The notes under the pieces were generated by a model, which was given only the letters and a program-made list of their open reading frames with translations, was not told the origin of the DNA and made no database searches. A stretch of DNA of 64,000 nucleotides from Cytobacillus oceanisediminis (GTDB taxonomy: Bacteria > Bacillota > Bacilli > Bacillales > Cytobacillaceae): the NCBI RefSeq assembly GCF_022811925.1, contig NZ_CP065511.1:1-64000 (forward strand), given 5' to 3'. A program made the position numbers and the translations under genes. Positions 9,012 to 17,034 of the stretch are shown here, one piece after another; position 1 is the first letter of the stretch, and every line of letters begins with the position of its first letter.

Positions 9012-9194
9012 TTACCTTAAACTGAAAATAAATTTGACTGTATCCATGAAAGGCGCGGGAACAAGAATGATTTGAACGAGGAAGTAAGCAAAGATTGATA
9101 GAAATGGAACTGCCAGGAAGATCGGCCTTTTCTTTCTTAAAGCAAGAAAAAGGCAAATACCTGTAATGATCATCATAGACACTAACGTAAGCAA
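9012..9194 (-). CDS. Small two-helix membrane protein
   Basis: 60 residues, not recognised. Two hydrophobic segments (about 2-20 and 26-46) are separated by a basic KKRP turn, so the N and C termini should lie on the same side of the membrane. The start is a TTG at 9194 with AAGGGGG seven bases upstream, which supports real translation. It is the first gene of the symporter cassette, about 150 bases before the DUF4212 gene, and a CcpA-like site lies just upstream. It may belong to the transporter complex; this is inference from position. Confidence 0.6.
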   Translation of the reverse strand: MLTLVSMMIITGICLFLALRKKRPIFLAVPFLSIFAYFLVQIILVPAPFMDTVKFIFSLR

Positions 9195-9503
9195 TTTGGT
9201 TCCCCCTTTTTAGAAAGCGCTGTCATTTTTTTACTGCTTTCCGCTTTAAGTTTTAAAATAGGCAACTGAGTTGTTTTCTGACTTCACTTAATTTTAAGAA
9301 AATTCATACTTTATTATGTACAAAAATCATTTCCAGGTCAAGTACATGCTGGAAATATATTTAATTTTTTTAAAAGCGACCCTTTGCTCCGTTGATACTT
9401 AAGGGTTTTATTCAATAAGCATGGTTGGCAGAAACTTTAGGGCATTAGAGGAAAACACTATAGTGATAATAAAAACTGCGCAAAAAAAGAGCCTGTCCGG
9501 CTC
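9195..9503. other. Intergenic region upstream of the symporter cassette
   Basis: About 310 bases between the cassette and the 3' end of pcp. It holds a cre-like site at 9211-9225 and the pcp terminator at its far end. No gene is visible. The promoter of the symporter cassette should lie here. Confidence 0.6.
9211..9225 (+). promoter_or_regulatory. Probable CcpA-binding (cre-like) site
   Basis: TAGAAAGCGCTGTCA matches the degenerate cre consensus WTGNAANCGNWNNCW at all defined positions but one. It lies 17 bases upstream of the first cassette start. This position suggests catabolite repression of the symporter genes; binding is inferred, not shown. Confidence 0.55.
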
Positions 9504-9505
9504 TT
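9482..9505 (-). terminator. Intrinsic terminator of pcp
   Basis: AAGAGCC (9487-9493) pairs with GGCTCTT (9499-9505) around a 5-base loop, followed on the minus strand by a T-run. The stem overlaps the pcp stop codon. Confidence 0.85.
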
Positions 9506-10109
9506 AATCCAATTCTTTGATGATAAGAGTAATTGCCTCCAGCAAATCCGCATCAGACCAGCTTGCCATGCTCTTTTTGCCTGCTGCTGCCAGTGCGTGG
9601 GAAGCAGGAATATGTACAAAACCCGCCGGTACTTCAGTGTTTGTGGATTTCAGCAGATGAAGCACAGAATACATAACATTATTGCATAGATAAGTCCCCG
9701 CTGTGTTTGAGATGGATGCAGGATATCCCGCTTCTTTAAGTCTATTAACCATCCGGCGGATCGGAAGGGTTGAAAAATAGCCATCGGGACCATTTTCCTC
9801 TATCAGTTTGTCTTCAGGGGCGACTCCGCTATTGTCCGGCTCCCCATCCTGGCAATTGATTGCAATTCTTTCCGGTGTGATTGCTGTACGGCCAGCTGCC
9901 AGCCCGAGAGAAATCACTGCATCCGGTTTTTTCTCCATTACTTCCTCTGCTATTTTCTTAGGTGCAAGATTAAAATCCACCGGCAAAAGGTGTCCCATAA
10001 TTTCATAGTTTCCAACTGCTTTGCCATCTAATGCATTCACAATCTTTTCCGTCGGATTAATCGGAAAATCAAGAAAAGGTTCGAATCCGGTTAATAGCAG
10101 TTTCTTCAT
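9504..10109 (-). CDS. pcp: Pyrrolidone-carboxylate peptidase (pyroglutamyl peptidase I)
   Basis: 201 residues beginning MKKLLLTGFEPFLDFPINPT, the family N terminus. Peptidase C15 residues are in place: the glutamate in the TPERIAIN segment, the cysteine in SNTAGTYLCNNVMY and the histidine in GFVHIPA. The enzyme removes N-terminal pyroglutamate from peptides in the cytoplasm. The length matches the usual 200-215 residues. The ATG at 10109 follows AGGGGGAG. It appears monocistronic, with its own terminator and a repeat fragment upstream. Confidence 0.95.
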   Translation of the reverse strand: MKKLLLTGFEPFLDFPINPTEKIVNALDGKAVGNYEIMGHLLPVDFNLAPKKIAEEVMEKKPDAVISLGLAAGRTAITPERIAINCQDGEPDNSGVAPEDKLIEENGPDGYFSTLPIRRMVNRLKEAGYPASISNTAGTYLCNNVMYSVLHLLKSTNTEVPAGFVHIPASHALAAAGKKSMASWSDADLLEAITLIIKELD

Positions 10110-10219
10110 ACTTTCTCCCCCTATATAACTCTTCGTTTTTCGAAGTATTATACAGGATAATGGCAGAATTGTCGAAAAAATGTTGATTCGACAAGAATTT
10201 AGTGGTTCCTTTCACAAGA

Positions 10220-10285
10220 AAAGCGGAAGCGCCTTGCCCGCCCCCGACACCTCGAGGGGTAGGCTGCTTGCGCTAGACAGTTATC
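10220..10285 (-). repeat. Modular palindromic repeat, short copy (R1)
   Basis: A 66-bp copy with the shared ends of the family: AGCGGAAGCGCCTTG, then CCTCGAGG, then GCGCTAGACAGTTATC. Compared with the copies at 32051 and 38332 it lacks the central hairpin. It lies between pcp and the spoIIQ terminator. Confidence 0.75.
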
Positions 10286-10311
10286 AAACTTCAGGATTCA
10301 TAAATTCTGTC

Positions 10312-10341
10312 AAAAAAAGAGCCTGCCATTACGGCAGACTC
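10312..10341 (-). terminator. Intrinsic terminator of spoIIQ
   Basis: GAGCCTGCC (10319-10327) pairs with GGCAGACTC (10333-10341) with one mismatch around a 5-base loop, followed by a seven-T run on the minus strand. Confidence 0.85.
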
Positions 10342-10348
10342 CCTATCA

Positions 10349-11314
10349 TTATGCGTCAGTTGATTCAGTTGCAGTGTCTTCTTCAACTTGGTCGTCAGTT
10401 TGACCTTCGTCTTCAGAAGTTCCAGCTGGGTCTTCTTCTGTATCAGCAGACTCGTCTTCTTCCGTATTTCCGGCATTTTCATCTGCAGATTCTTCAGCAG
10501 AACCTTCGTCTTCCGTTTTGCCAGACTCTTCAGTTGACTTGTCCTCAGAAGGAGCAGCTTCGTCGTTTTCTTCAGTTGCACCGCTGTTTTCTTCTGCATT
10601 TGCTTTGTCAGTTGTGTCTAACTCCTGTAAAGAGCTAAGCGGCTTATTGAAGTAATCAAGTGGATTGACCGGCATCCCGTCTTTGCGGATTTCAAAGTGT
10701 ACATGTACGCCTGCTTCTTCATTAAACAAGCTTTCGCCTGCCTTAGCAAGGGCATCACCTTGTTCTACCTGGTCGCCAACCTCAACATTCATCTCTGTAA
10801 CAGATTGATATTGTGTTACAATTCCTTTGTCATGCTCCACTTCAATGACATTGCCCAACAGTGAATCTTCTTCTACCTTTGTTACTTTTCCGCTTAATGC
10901 AGCAAGGACATCAAAAGTTTCTCCATCCTTTGTAGTAATATCAATACCTGTGTTCGGATGGTATGTGTTATTGTAAAATACTAGAGCAGCTTCCTGTTCT
11001 TCAGCCTTGCCGTCATAGTCATAGAATTGTTTTTGAATGACAGCTGAGTCTGGATCTTTGACAGGCATTACGAAGTTTTCCATTGCGCGGTTAACTTCCA
11101 ATGCTGGCTCGTCGTACTTTTTGCCGGTAATATCAGTGGCTTCGTAATCGTAGCTGTCAGTGTCTGTAGTGTTGTCGCTTGTCTGATACCAAAGAACACC
11201 GGTTAAAATGATTGCTGCACTTGCAATGTAGATAGCTGGGAATGCCCACCGCTTCTTCATAAAGCGTTTAAAGCTGGAATCTTGAGAAGATCGTTTCTTT
11301 TCTTCCTCTCTCAT
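10349..11314 (-). CDS. spoIIQ: Stage II sporulation protein SpoIIQ (degenerate M23 peptidase)
   Basis: 321 residues: a basic cytoplasmic N terminus, one membrane helix (about 26-42, FPAIYIASAAIILTGVLWY), then a LytM/M23 domain at about 90-230. The first metal motif is degenerate: asparagine replaces the expected histidine four residues before the aspartate of NTGID, while HVHFE is intact. This agrees with SpoIIQ acting as a scaffold that binds SpoIIIAH across the intermembrane space. After residue 235 there is an unusually long, acidic Glu/Asp/Ser/Thr tail of about 85 residues, making it longer than the 283-residue B. subtilis protein. The ATG at 11314 follows GAGGTGATG. Confidence 0.93.
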   Translation of the reverse strand: MREEEKKRSSQDSSFKRFMKKRWAFPAIYIASAAIILTGVLWYQTSDNTTDTDSYDYEATDITGKKYDEPALEVNRAMENFVMPVKDPDSAVIQKQFYDYDGKAEEQEAALVFYNNTYHPNTGIDITTKDGETFDVLAALSGKVTKVEEDSLLGNVIEVEHDKGIVTQYQSVTEMNVEVGDQVEQGDALAKAGESLFNEEAGVHVHFEIRKDGMPVNPLDYFNKPLSSLQELDTTDKANAEENSGATEENDEAAPSEDKSTEESGKTEDEGSAEESADENAGNTEEDESADTEEDPAGTSEDEGQTDDQVEEDTATESTDA

Positions 11315-11456
11315 TTATCATCACCTCAGCAATCAGTCTGAACAGATTGAGAGGATTATATACATTTCTAAAAAAAAATTTTTTGGGCTTATTTTTCGAC
11401 AAAGGCTTTCGGATTATTCATGATTGGGAAAAAATTTTAAAAGGAGTTACTGAAAG

Positions 11457-11876
11457 ATGTTTAAGTGGATAATACGGGTGCTTCCTTTCCTTTATATGGC
11501 GCTTATTTGGGTCCTGTCCAGCATGCCGGCAGATGCAGTGGTGGAGCTGCCGGATTTGGCGGTGGACCGTTTTATAAAAGAATCTATGCATCTGATTGAG
11601 TTTGGTATTTTGTATGTTCTTCTGGTTTTGGCTGCTTTAACTGCATTTAAAGTGACGCCGGGAGTGAATATTTTATTGGCCGTATTGGCGTGCTTTTACG
11701 GGATTCTCGATGAAATTCATCAATCATTTGTTCCTTATCGGTCTGCTACTTTGATTGACGCTGTCAAGGATATTACCGGTGTGCTTGTGTGCTGGTATTT
11801 GATCAGCCGGGCTCTTTTTTATAGAAAGTTTAAAAAGATTGGTAAGTTTCTTGGTTTTTTTAAAAAAGCAAATTGA
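11457..11876 (+). CDS. VanZ-like membrane protein
   Basis: 139 residues with four hydrophobic segments. Family motifs include the N-terminal PFLYMALIWVLSSMPA, the central KESMHLIEFGILYVLL and FYGILDEIHQSFVPYRSATLIDAVKDITG, where the E-H-Q-F-P-R cluster and the acidic residue are the VanZ hallmark. Function in this context is unknown; the founding member confers low-level teicoplanin resistance. The ATG at 11457 follows AAGGAG. It is convergent with spoIID and shares its terminator. Confidence 0.82.
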   Translation: MFKWIIRVLPFLYMALIWVLSSMPADAVVELPDLAVDRFIKESMHLIEFGILYVLLVLAALTAFKVTPGVNILLAVLACFYGILDEIHQSFVPYRSATLIDAVKDITGVLVCWYLISRALFYRKFKKIGKFLGFFKKAN

Positions 11877-11906
11877 AAGAGCTGATTCAATGAACCAGCT
11901 CTTTTT
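11876..11906 (+). terminator. Bidirectional terminator between the VanZ-like gene and spoIID
   Basis: AAAGAGCTG (11876-11884) pairs perfectly with CAGCTCTTT (11896-11904). T-runs occur on both strands, so one hairpin serves both convergent genes. Confidence 0.85.
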
Positions 11907-11908
11907 CC

Positions 11909-12940
11909 TTATTTCTTAGCCGTGACTTTCGTCAGCAGCTGATCAGAAGCGGCAATTTCTACCCCTTTATAATAGTGGGCAACGATTTCTTTGTAGTTCT
12001 TTCCTTCAGCTGCCATGCCGTTTGCGCCGTATTGGCTCATGCCGACCCCATGGCCGTAGCCCTGGGTATTGATGATGATATTGTCTCCTTTGCGTTCCCA
12101 GGTAAAGTCTGTTGATTTCAGGCCCAGTTTCTCCCGGATGTCTTTACCGCTGACGACTTTTCCGTTAATTTCCACTTTCGAGACCCGCTGGCCGGCCGTG
12201 CGCTCGGTCACGTTTCCGATCGTGCTATCATTAGGAAGCTTCACACCCAATTTCCTTTCAAAATCCTGAACGGTGAATACCTCTCTGCCGTTAAACTTCG
12301 GAGACTGAAGGTCCCATTTGCTTTCTACACTTTTTAAGTAAGGAACGGAATTTGGCCAGATGGCTTCAGAGTTTTCAGTAAAGCCATTGCTTGTTGAAAA
12401 GAAGGAAGCTGTAATCGGTGAGCCGTCGAAGGTGAGGATCTGGCCTTGCGTTTTTGTAACGGCTTCTCTTACCTTTTCGATTTTCCAATTATAATCTTGT
12501 TTCCATTGCTGCCTCAGTTCCTCATCATTTTTATATACCTGATGGGTTACTGTATCGTAAACCAATGCTCCCTCAGGAAGTTCAACGCTATCTTTATTCA
12601 TTAACTGCTTCACAATAAATGTCCTTGCTGCCAATGCCTGAGCCTTCAAAGCTTCTTCTTCAAACTCAGCCGGCATTTCCGATGCTACTACTCCGACGAT
12701 ATACTCTTCAAGCGGAACCGTCTCCAGCTTTTTCTGTGCAAGGCGGTAGACCCCTACTTCTATGGCTGGCCCTTGAGGTATTTCTGCCGCCGTCTCTGTT
12801 TTGGTCTCATTCTTTAGCTCCTCGCCAAGCTTCCCGCTGACTTTCCCTTCTGTAAAGGGAATCACAAGCAGGGCAGGAACGATGAGCGTGACGGAAAACA
12901 ACAGTGTGGCTAGTACGATGAAAGGTTTGAATTTTGTCAT
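11909..12940 (-). CDS. spoIID: Stage II sporulation protein D (septal peptidoglycan lytic transglycosylase)
   Basis: 343 residues with an N-terminal membrane anchor (FIVLATLLFSVTLIVPALLVI). The SpoIID domain includes VPLEEYIVGVVASEMPAEF with the catalytic glutamate, AQALAARTFIV, the SNGFTENSEAIW region and the C-terminal GYGHGVGMSQYGANGMA. It degrades septal peptidoglycan with SpoIIM and SpoIIP during engulfment. The length matches B. subtilis SpoIID (343). The ATG at 12940 follows TGGAGG. It lies near spoIIQ and murA as in B. subtilis, but here the carboxylate module separates it from murA. Confidence 0.96.
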   Translation of the reverse strand: MTKFKPFIVLATLLFSVTLIVPALLVIPFTEGKVSGKLGEELKNETKTETAAEIPQGPAIEVGVYRLAQKKLETVPLEEYIVGVVASEMPAEFEEEALKAQALAARTFIVKQLMNKDSVELPEGALVYDTVTHQVYKNDEELRQQWKQDYNWKIEKVREAVTKTQGQILTFDGSPITASFFSTSNGFTENSEAIWPNSVPYLKSVESKWDLQSPKFNGREVFTVQDFERKLGVKLPNDSTIGNVTERTAGQRVSKVEINGKVVSGKDIREKLGLKSTDFTWERKGDNIIINTQGYGHGVGMSQYGANGMAAEGKNYKEIVAHYYKGVEIAASDQLLTKVTAKK

Positions 12941-13045
12941 GTTTTAAGCCTCCATAGCAAATAAATAATTCGAACTCATTTCATGTTTATGGCTATGGAC
13001 TTGCTAATATGACAACTTAATGAACCGGAATGCCATTTATCCAAT

Positions 13046-13903
13046 TTATGCTTTACTGCCGCGGAAAAATTCGATAAAAGCTTTTGAGACGGAGAGATCC
13101 AGTGAACTTTCATTAAATACAAGCCATGTTTTCCGGTAAAGCTTTTCACCCTTGAAGCTTAATTCCCATGTGTTTAAATCTGTGCAGCCTTTAAGGCAAA
13201 TTTCCGGCAGGATTCCATAACCCAGCCCATTCAGAACCATTTCACGGCATGTATCGATAATATCTACTTCCATTGTAATATTAGGAGGGAGGTCGAAGTT
13301 TTCCTTCCACCAAAGATCGATTATATTTTTTAAGGATGGATCGGTGTTATAATCTATTCTCGGCAGATATGGAAGCTGTTCTAAATCGATTTTATCTTTT
13401 GAAGCAAGGAAGATTCTCTCTTCATCTATTAATATTTTTGGCCCCTTCCAATCATAAGGGTCACGGACGATGCCAATATTCGCTTCTTCTTTATGAACCA
13501 TTTGGATGACCTCATAGCTGAAGCCGGTCTTTAATTTCAGGTCTACCTGTGGATATTGAATTAGAAATGCAGCCAGTATTTCAGGCAAGTTATATCTGGC
13601 ATACGTTTGCGAGACTCCAAGCCTTAATGCTCCTTTTACTTCACCATCCATGCTGCTGAGAAAGTCCTTCGTTTCCCTTAGCTGATGAATCATCCTATTG
13701 GCATATTCCACTAAATATTCCCCTTCAGATGTAAAATCCACTCCTCTCTTTCTTCGTGATAGGATTTTTACAGCAAATTCTTTTTCCAGCTGTTGAATCC
13801 TGTACGTTAATGAAGGCTGCGAGATATACAACTGTTCCGCAGCTTTCGTAATATTCCGTTCTTTATGGATCGTCTGCAGGATGAGCCAATCTTTTTCGTC
13901 CAT
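13046..13903 (-). CDS. LysR-family transcriptional regulator
   Basis: 285 residues. The N-terminal winged helix-turn-helix reads ILQTIHKERNITKAAEQLYISQPSLTYRIQQLEKEF, typical of LysR regulators. The effector domain (about 90-285) has the usual LRLGVSQTYARYNLPEILAAF opening. The start at 13903 (MDEKDW) is preferred over the ATG 12 bases upstream because GGAGG is correctly spaced for it. It is divergent from the TcuA-like gene with about 120 bases between, so it likely controls that gene from the shared region. Its co-inducer is probably a carboxylate; that is inference. Confidence 0.88.
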   Translation of the reverse strand: MDEKDWLILQTIHKERNITKAAEQLYISQPSLTYRIQQLEKEFAVKILSRRKRGVDFTSEGEYLVEYANRMIHQLRETKDFLSSMDGEVKGALRLGVSQTYARYNLPEILAAFLIQYPQVDLKLKTGFSYEVIQMVHKEEANIGIVRDPYDWKGPKILIDEERIFLASKDKIDLEQLPYLPRIDYNTDPSLKNIIDLWWKENFDLPPNITMEVDIIDTCREMVLNGLGYGILPEICLKGCTDLNTWELSFKGEKLYRKTWLVFNESSLDLSVSKAFIEFFRGSKA

Positions 13904-14025
13904 TTCTGCCTCCATTGAAATAGAAATTTTTTATCGTTAACAATAAAATATCAATATTTCATTTATTTTACCATTACCGCTACAATAATGTTATAAATAG
14001 TAAAATTCGTCAGGAGGAACTTAAA

Positions 14026-15525
14026 ATGGCTAAATATGATGTAGTAGTGGTGGGAGCCGGCAATGCGGCACTATGCGCAGCAATTTCGGCAAAGGAGAAT
14101 GGTGCAAGCGTCCTGGTCCTTGAAAAAGGTCCTGAACATAAGCGCGGAGGCAATTCTTATTTTACAGATGGGGCCATCCGTTTTGCTTATAACGATTTAA
14201 ACGATATCAGAAGAATCATGCCCTCATTGACAGATGAAGAAGCCGGCAAAATTGTCATGCCGGAGTACAGTGATTCTGACTATTATAATGATTTAATGAG
14301 GGTTACTGAAGGCCAGAGCCATACGGAGCTGGCAAATCAGCTTGTCTCGAAGTCTTACGAAACAATCGTTTGGATGAAGGAGCAGGGTGTCGAATTTGAA
14401 CTGAATTATGATAATCAATCATTTAAAAAGGATGACAAAATTCACTTCTGGGGCGGCCTTCCTGTTAAAACTAAGGAAAAAGGAATTGGCTTAATGAAGG
14501 CACTTTTCCAGCGTGCCAAGGAAGCAGGAATTGATATATGGTATGAGGCGCAGGCAACAAAGCTATTAACGGATGACAGCAGAATAACTGGCGCGGTTGT
14601 TCAGCAAAAAGAGAAAGAACTTACCGTAGAGGCAAACAGCGTCGTGCTTGCCTGCGGAAGCTTTGAGGCCAATAAAGAAATGCGCTCCAGGAATTTAGGA
14701 CTCGAGTGGGAAGCAGCTGCTGTCCGGGGCACAGAATTCAATACAGGTGACGGAATCAATATGGCGATTGAAGCTGGAGCCGAAACATTTGGTGAATGGT
14801 CAGGATGCCACTCCATCGGTACAGACTATAATGTTCCAAAGGTCGGTGATTTCACAAAGCCAGGCGATATCTTCAAGAAGCATTCATACCCGCTTGGAAT
14901 CATGTTAAATAAAGAGGGGTACCGCTTTGTGGATGAAGGTGCCGATTTCAGAAACTATACCTATGCGAAATATGGACGGGAGATTTTAAAACAGCCAGGA
15001 CATGTTGCTTACCAGATCTTTGATAGCCAAGTGAGACCTCTTCTGCGCAAAGAATATAATCTGGAAGAAGCAACTGTTTATCAGGCAGACACACTCGAGG
15101 AATTAGTGGAACAGCTCCCAGTTGAAAAAGAACAGTTTCTAAAAACCATTCACGAATATAATGATGCTGTTCAAGATGGTGATTACACTCCGTCTGTCAA
15201 AGACGGAAAATCTACATCAGGTATCACTCCTGAAAAAACGAACTGGGCACTGCGGGCAGAGAAAGGTCCCTTCTATGCGTTCCCGGTTACATGCGGGATT
15301 ACGTTTGCCTTTGGCGGACTCCATGTGAACACAGACGGGGAAGTGCTGGATAAAGATCAGACCCCAATTCCAGGGCTTTTTGCAGCAGGAGAGATGGTCG
15401 GCGGAATCTTTTATAAAAACTATCCAGGCGGATCAGGCTTAATGTCCGGTGCCGTTTATGGTAAAGTCGCAGGAACTCAGGCCGCATCATTCGCAGTGAA
15501 TCAATCCAGGGCTTCAATTAAATAA
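14026..15525 (+). CDS. tcuA: FAD-dependent dehydrogenase, TcuA (tricarballylate dehydrogenase)-like
   Basis: 499 residues. The N-terminal Rossmann motif VVVVGAGNAALCAAISAKENGASVLVLEKGP binds FAD, the GGNSYFTDGAIRF segment is typical of the fumarate reductase/KsdD/TcuA flavoproteins, and PGLFAAGEMVGGIFYKNYPGGSGLMSGAVYG closes the FAD site. The first 150 residues look most like TcuA, which oxidises tricarballylate to cis-aconitate. TcuB and TcuC partners are not seen, so the substrate remains a guess. The ATG at 14026 follows CAGGAGG. A LysR gene is divergent and carboxylate transporters are convergent. Confidence 0.78.
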   Translation: MAKYDVVVVGAGNAALCAAISAKENGASVLVLEKGPEHKRGGNSYFTDGAIRFAYNDLNDIRRIMPSLTDEEAGKIVMPEYSDSDYYNDLMRVTEGQSHTELANQLVSKSYETIVWMKEQGVEFELNYDNQSFKKDDKIHFWGGLPVKTKEKGIGLMKALFQRAKEAGIDIWYEAQATKLLTDDSRITGAVVQQKEKELTVEANSVVLACGSFEANKEMRSRNLGLEWEAAAVRGTEFNTGDGINMAIEAGAETFGEWSGCHSIGTDYNVPKVGDFTKPGDIFKKHSYPLGIMLNKEGYRFVDEGADFRNYTYAKYGREILKQPGHVAYQIFDSQVRPLLRKEYNLEEATVYQADTLEELVEQLPVEKEQFLKTIHEYNDAVQDGDYTPSVKDGKSTSGITPEKTNWALRAEKGPFYAFPVTCGITFAFGGLHVNTDGEVLDKDQTPIPGLFAAGEMVGGIFYKNYPGGSGLMSGAVYGKVAGTQAASFAVNQSRASIK

Positions 15526-15530
15526 CTATA

Positions 15531-15568
15531 ATGGCGTGCTCAGTTAAATGGGTACGCCATATTTTCTT
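15531..15568 (+). terminator. Terminator of the TcuA-like gene
   Basis: ATGGCGT (15531-15537) pairs with ACGCCAT (15554-15560), followed by ATTTTCTTC. It lies a few bases after the stop codon. Confidence 0.65.
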
Positions 15569-15574
15569 CAAAAC

Positions 15575-15602
15575 AGAAAAAGAGGCAGCCATAAGCCGCC
15601 TC
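15575..15602 (-). terminator. Terminator of the DASS permease gene
   Basis: GAGGC (15582-15586) pairs with GCCTC (15598-15602). On the minus strand the stem is followed by TTTTTCTG. Confidence 0.6.
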
Positions 15603-15657
15603 ATCCCTGCCAATAAAATGCGAAAGCTCCTAAAATAACCCCGATCAAAATCAAGAA

Positions 15658-16968
15658 TTAAACAGCACCCGCTTTAAGCAAATCTCTCTCACTAAAATGG
15701 CTATATGAATAACTGATTAGATGGACAGGCGATTGAGTGATAAAGAAGAAGCCTGGAATACCTGCTAAAAGCACGGCCTTCACCAGGCTCAGGGTCGGGA
15801 AGCCGCTTAATACATCCCCCAGTGAAATCACTAAAGGAAGCATGATGGCCAGGAAACCTAAGACATTCACAAACATGATTCTCATCAATGAAGTTAATAG
15901 AATTAGTATCAAAACAGTCATAAATGGAGTCTTCAGAGCAAGGATTTGGGTGAGATACTTTACCAGCAAATCGATGGTGCCTGTACTTAACAGCATCCCT
16001 GAGACCATGAGCGTAGAAGCAAAGAACAGAACGATATCCCAATTAATCGATTTTCTTGCCCGCTCCCATTCCCAGACTCCGATTCCCGGGAATATGGTCA
16101 GACAAGCGCCCAATAGACCAATGAGGGGAATTGAGTATCCATGTATGCTTTGCGTGATCCAAAGAGCAAGTGTAACGCCCATAATCGCAAGCATCTTCTT
16201 TTCTCTTGCACTTATTTTTCCCAGTTCACTGATTTTGGCTTCAAGCAGACACAGCAAATGTTCTTTGTTAATTTTCTCCGGCGGAAACATGATGATGAAT
16301 GCCAGACCGAGCAGCACCGCAAAAATAGCGATTGGCACTCCAAAAATAAGAGTCCATTGGAGATAATCAATATGATGGCCGATATCGGACAAAAGACTGT
16401 AGGCATAGATCGTTGAACTTGCTCCTGTAGCAACAAAAGCACCTGTAATCGGAATCAGATAGGTGATGCCGATGAACAAGGATTTCGCCAGATTGCTTGA
16501 TTCGTCCATTGACTTTAAGCTTCTGATCAGACTATCAAATACGGAGGAAATAAGGCTTGCTTTGCCGACATTGGACGGTACAAGGACCGATAAAATAAAT
16601 CCAAGGAAAAACGAGATGAAGACAAGCACCTTGCCCGCACCGCGTGACCATTTCAAAATCATTAAGGAAAGCCTGTCGGCTAAGCCAGTATCGATAAAGG
16701 CTCTTGAGATGATAAATGTAGAAACCAGCAGCCAGACAACATCAGAACTAATATATGCCAGCACCTCTTCATAAGTAAAAAAATGAAAGGAAAACATCAG
16801 CATAACTAATAATGAGCTGTAGGCCAGGGGAAATACGTTTCCGACCCATAATAGCTGGATGATCACAAGCGCGATGAGCGACTGTACTTTTATATCCCAT
16901 TGCATCGGGAGGATAAAAAAGAAAAGATACAGCGCGATTGCTATAATCATTAGAATTTTCTTTTTCAT
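15658..16968 (-). CDS. DASS/SLC13-type anion permease
   Basis: 436 residues and about 11 hydrophobic segments. Family signatures include the N-terminal LFFFILPMQWDIKVQSLIALVIIQLLWV, FLGFILSVLVPSNVGKASLI (the first Ser-Asn-Thr-like hairpin) and ATGASSTIYAYSLLSD. Such permeases carry citrate, succinate, malate or sulfate with sodium or by exchange. A strong hairpin separates it from tctA upstream on the transcript, so it may be expressed at a different level. The ATG at 16968 follows AAGGAG. With TctCBA it gives this locus two carboxylate transporters of different mechanism. Confidence 0.78.
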   Translation of the reverse strand: MKKKILMIIAIALYLFFFILPMQWDIKVQSLIALVIIQLLWVGNVFPLAYSSLLVMLMFSFHFFTYEEVLAYISSDVVWLLVSTFIISRAFIDTGLADRLSLMILKWSRGAGKVLVFISFFLGFILSVLVPSNVGKASLISSVFDSLIRSLKSMDESSNLAKSLFIGITYLIPITGAFVATGASSTIYAYSLLSDIGHHIDYLQWTLIFGVPIAIFAVLLGLAFIIMFPPEKINKEHLLCLLEAKISELGKISAREKKMLAIMGVTLALWITQSIHGYSIPLIGLLGACLTIFPGIGVWEWERARKSINWDIVLFFASTLMVSGMLLSTGTIDLLVKYLTQILALKTPFMTVLILILLTSLMRIMFVNVLGFLAIMLPLVISLGDVLSGFPTLSLVKAVLLAGIPGFFFITQSPVHLISYSYSHFSERDLLKAGAV

Positions 16969-16992
16969 AATGTTTCTCCTTCGAGGTAAACA

Positions 16993-17024
16993 GGAAAGTC
17001 CACCATTATTCTGGTGGACTTTCC
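16993..17024 (-). terminator. Hairpin between tctA and the permease gene
   Basis: GGAAAGTCCACC (16993-17004) pairs perfectly with GGTGGACTTTCC (17013-17024) around an 8-base loop. No T-run follows on the minus strand, so it may act as a processing or stability element rather than a full terminator. Confidence 0.7.
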
Positions 17025-17034
17025 TGGATCCATA

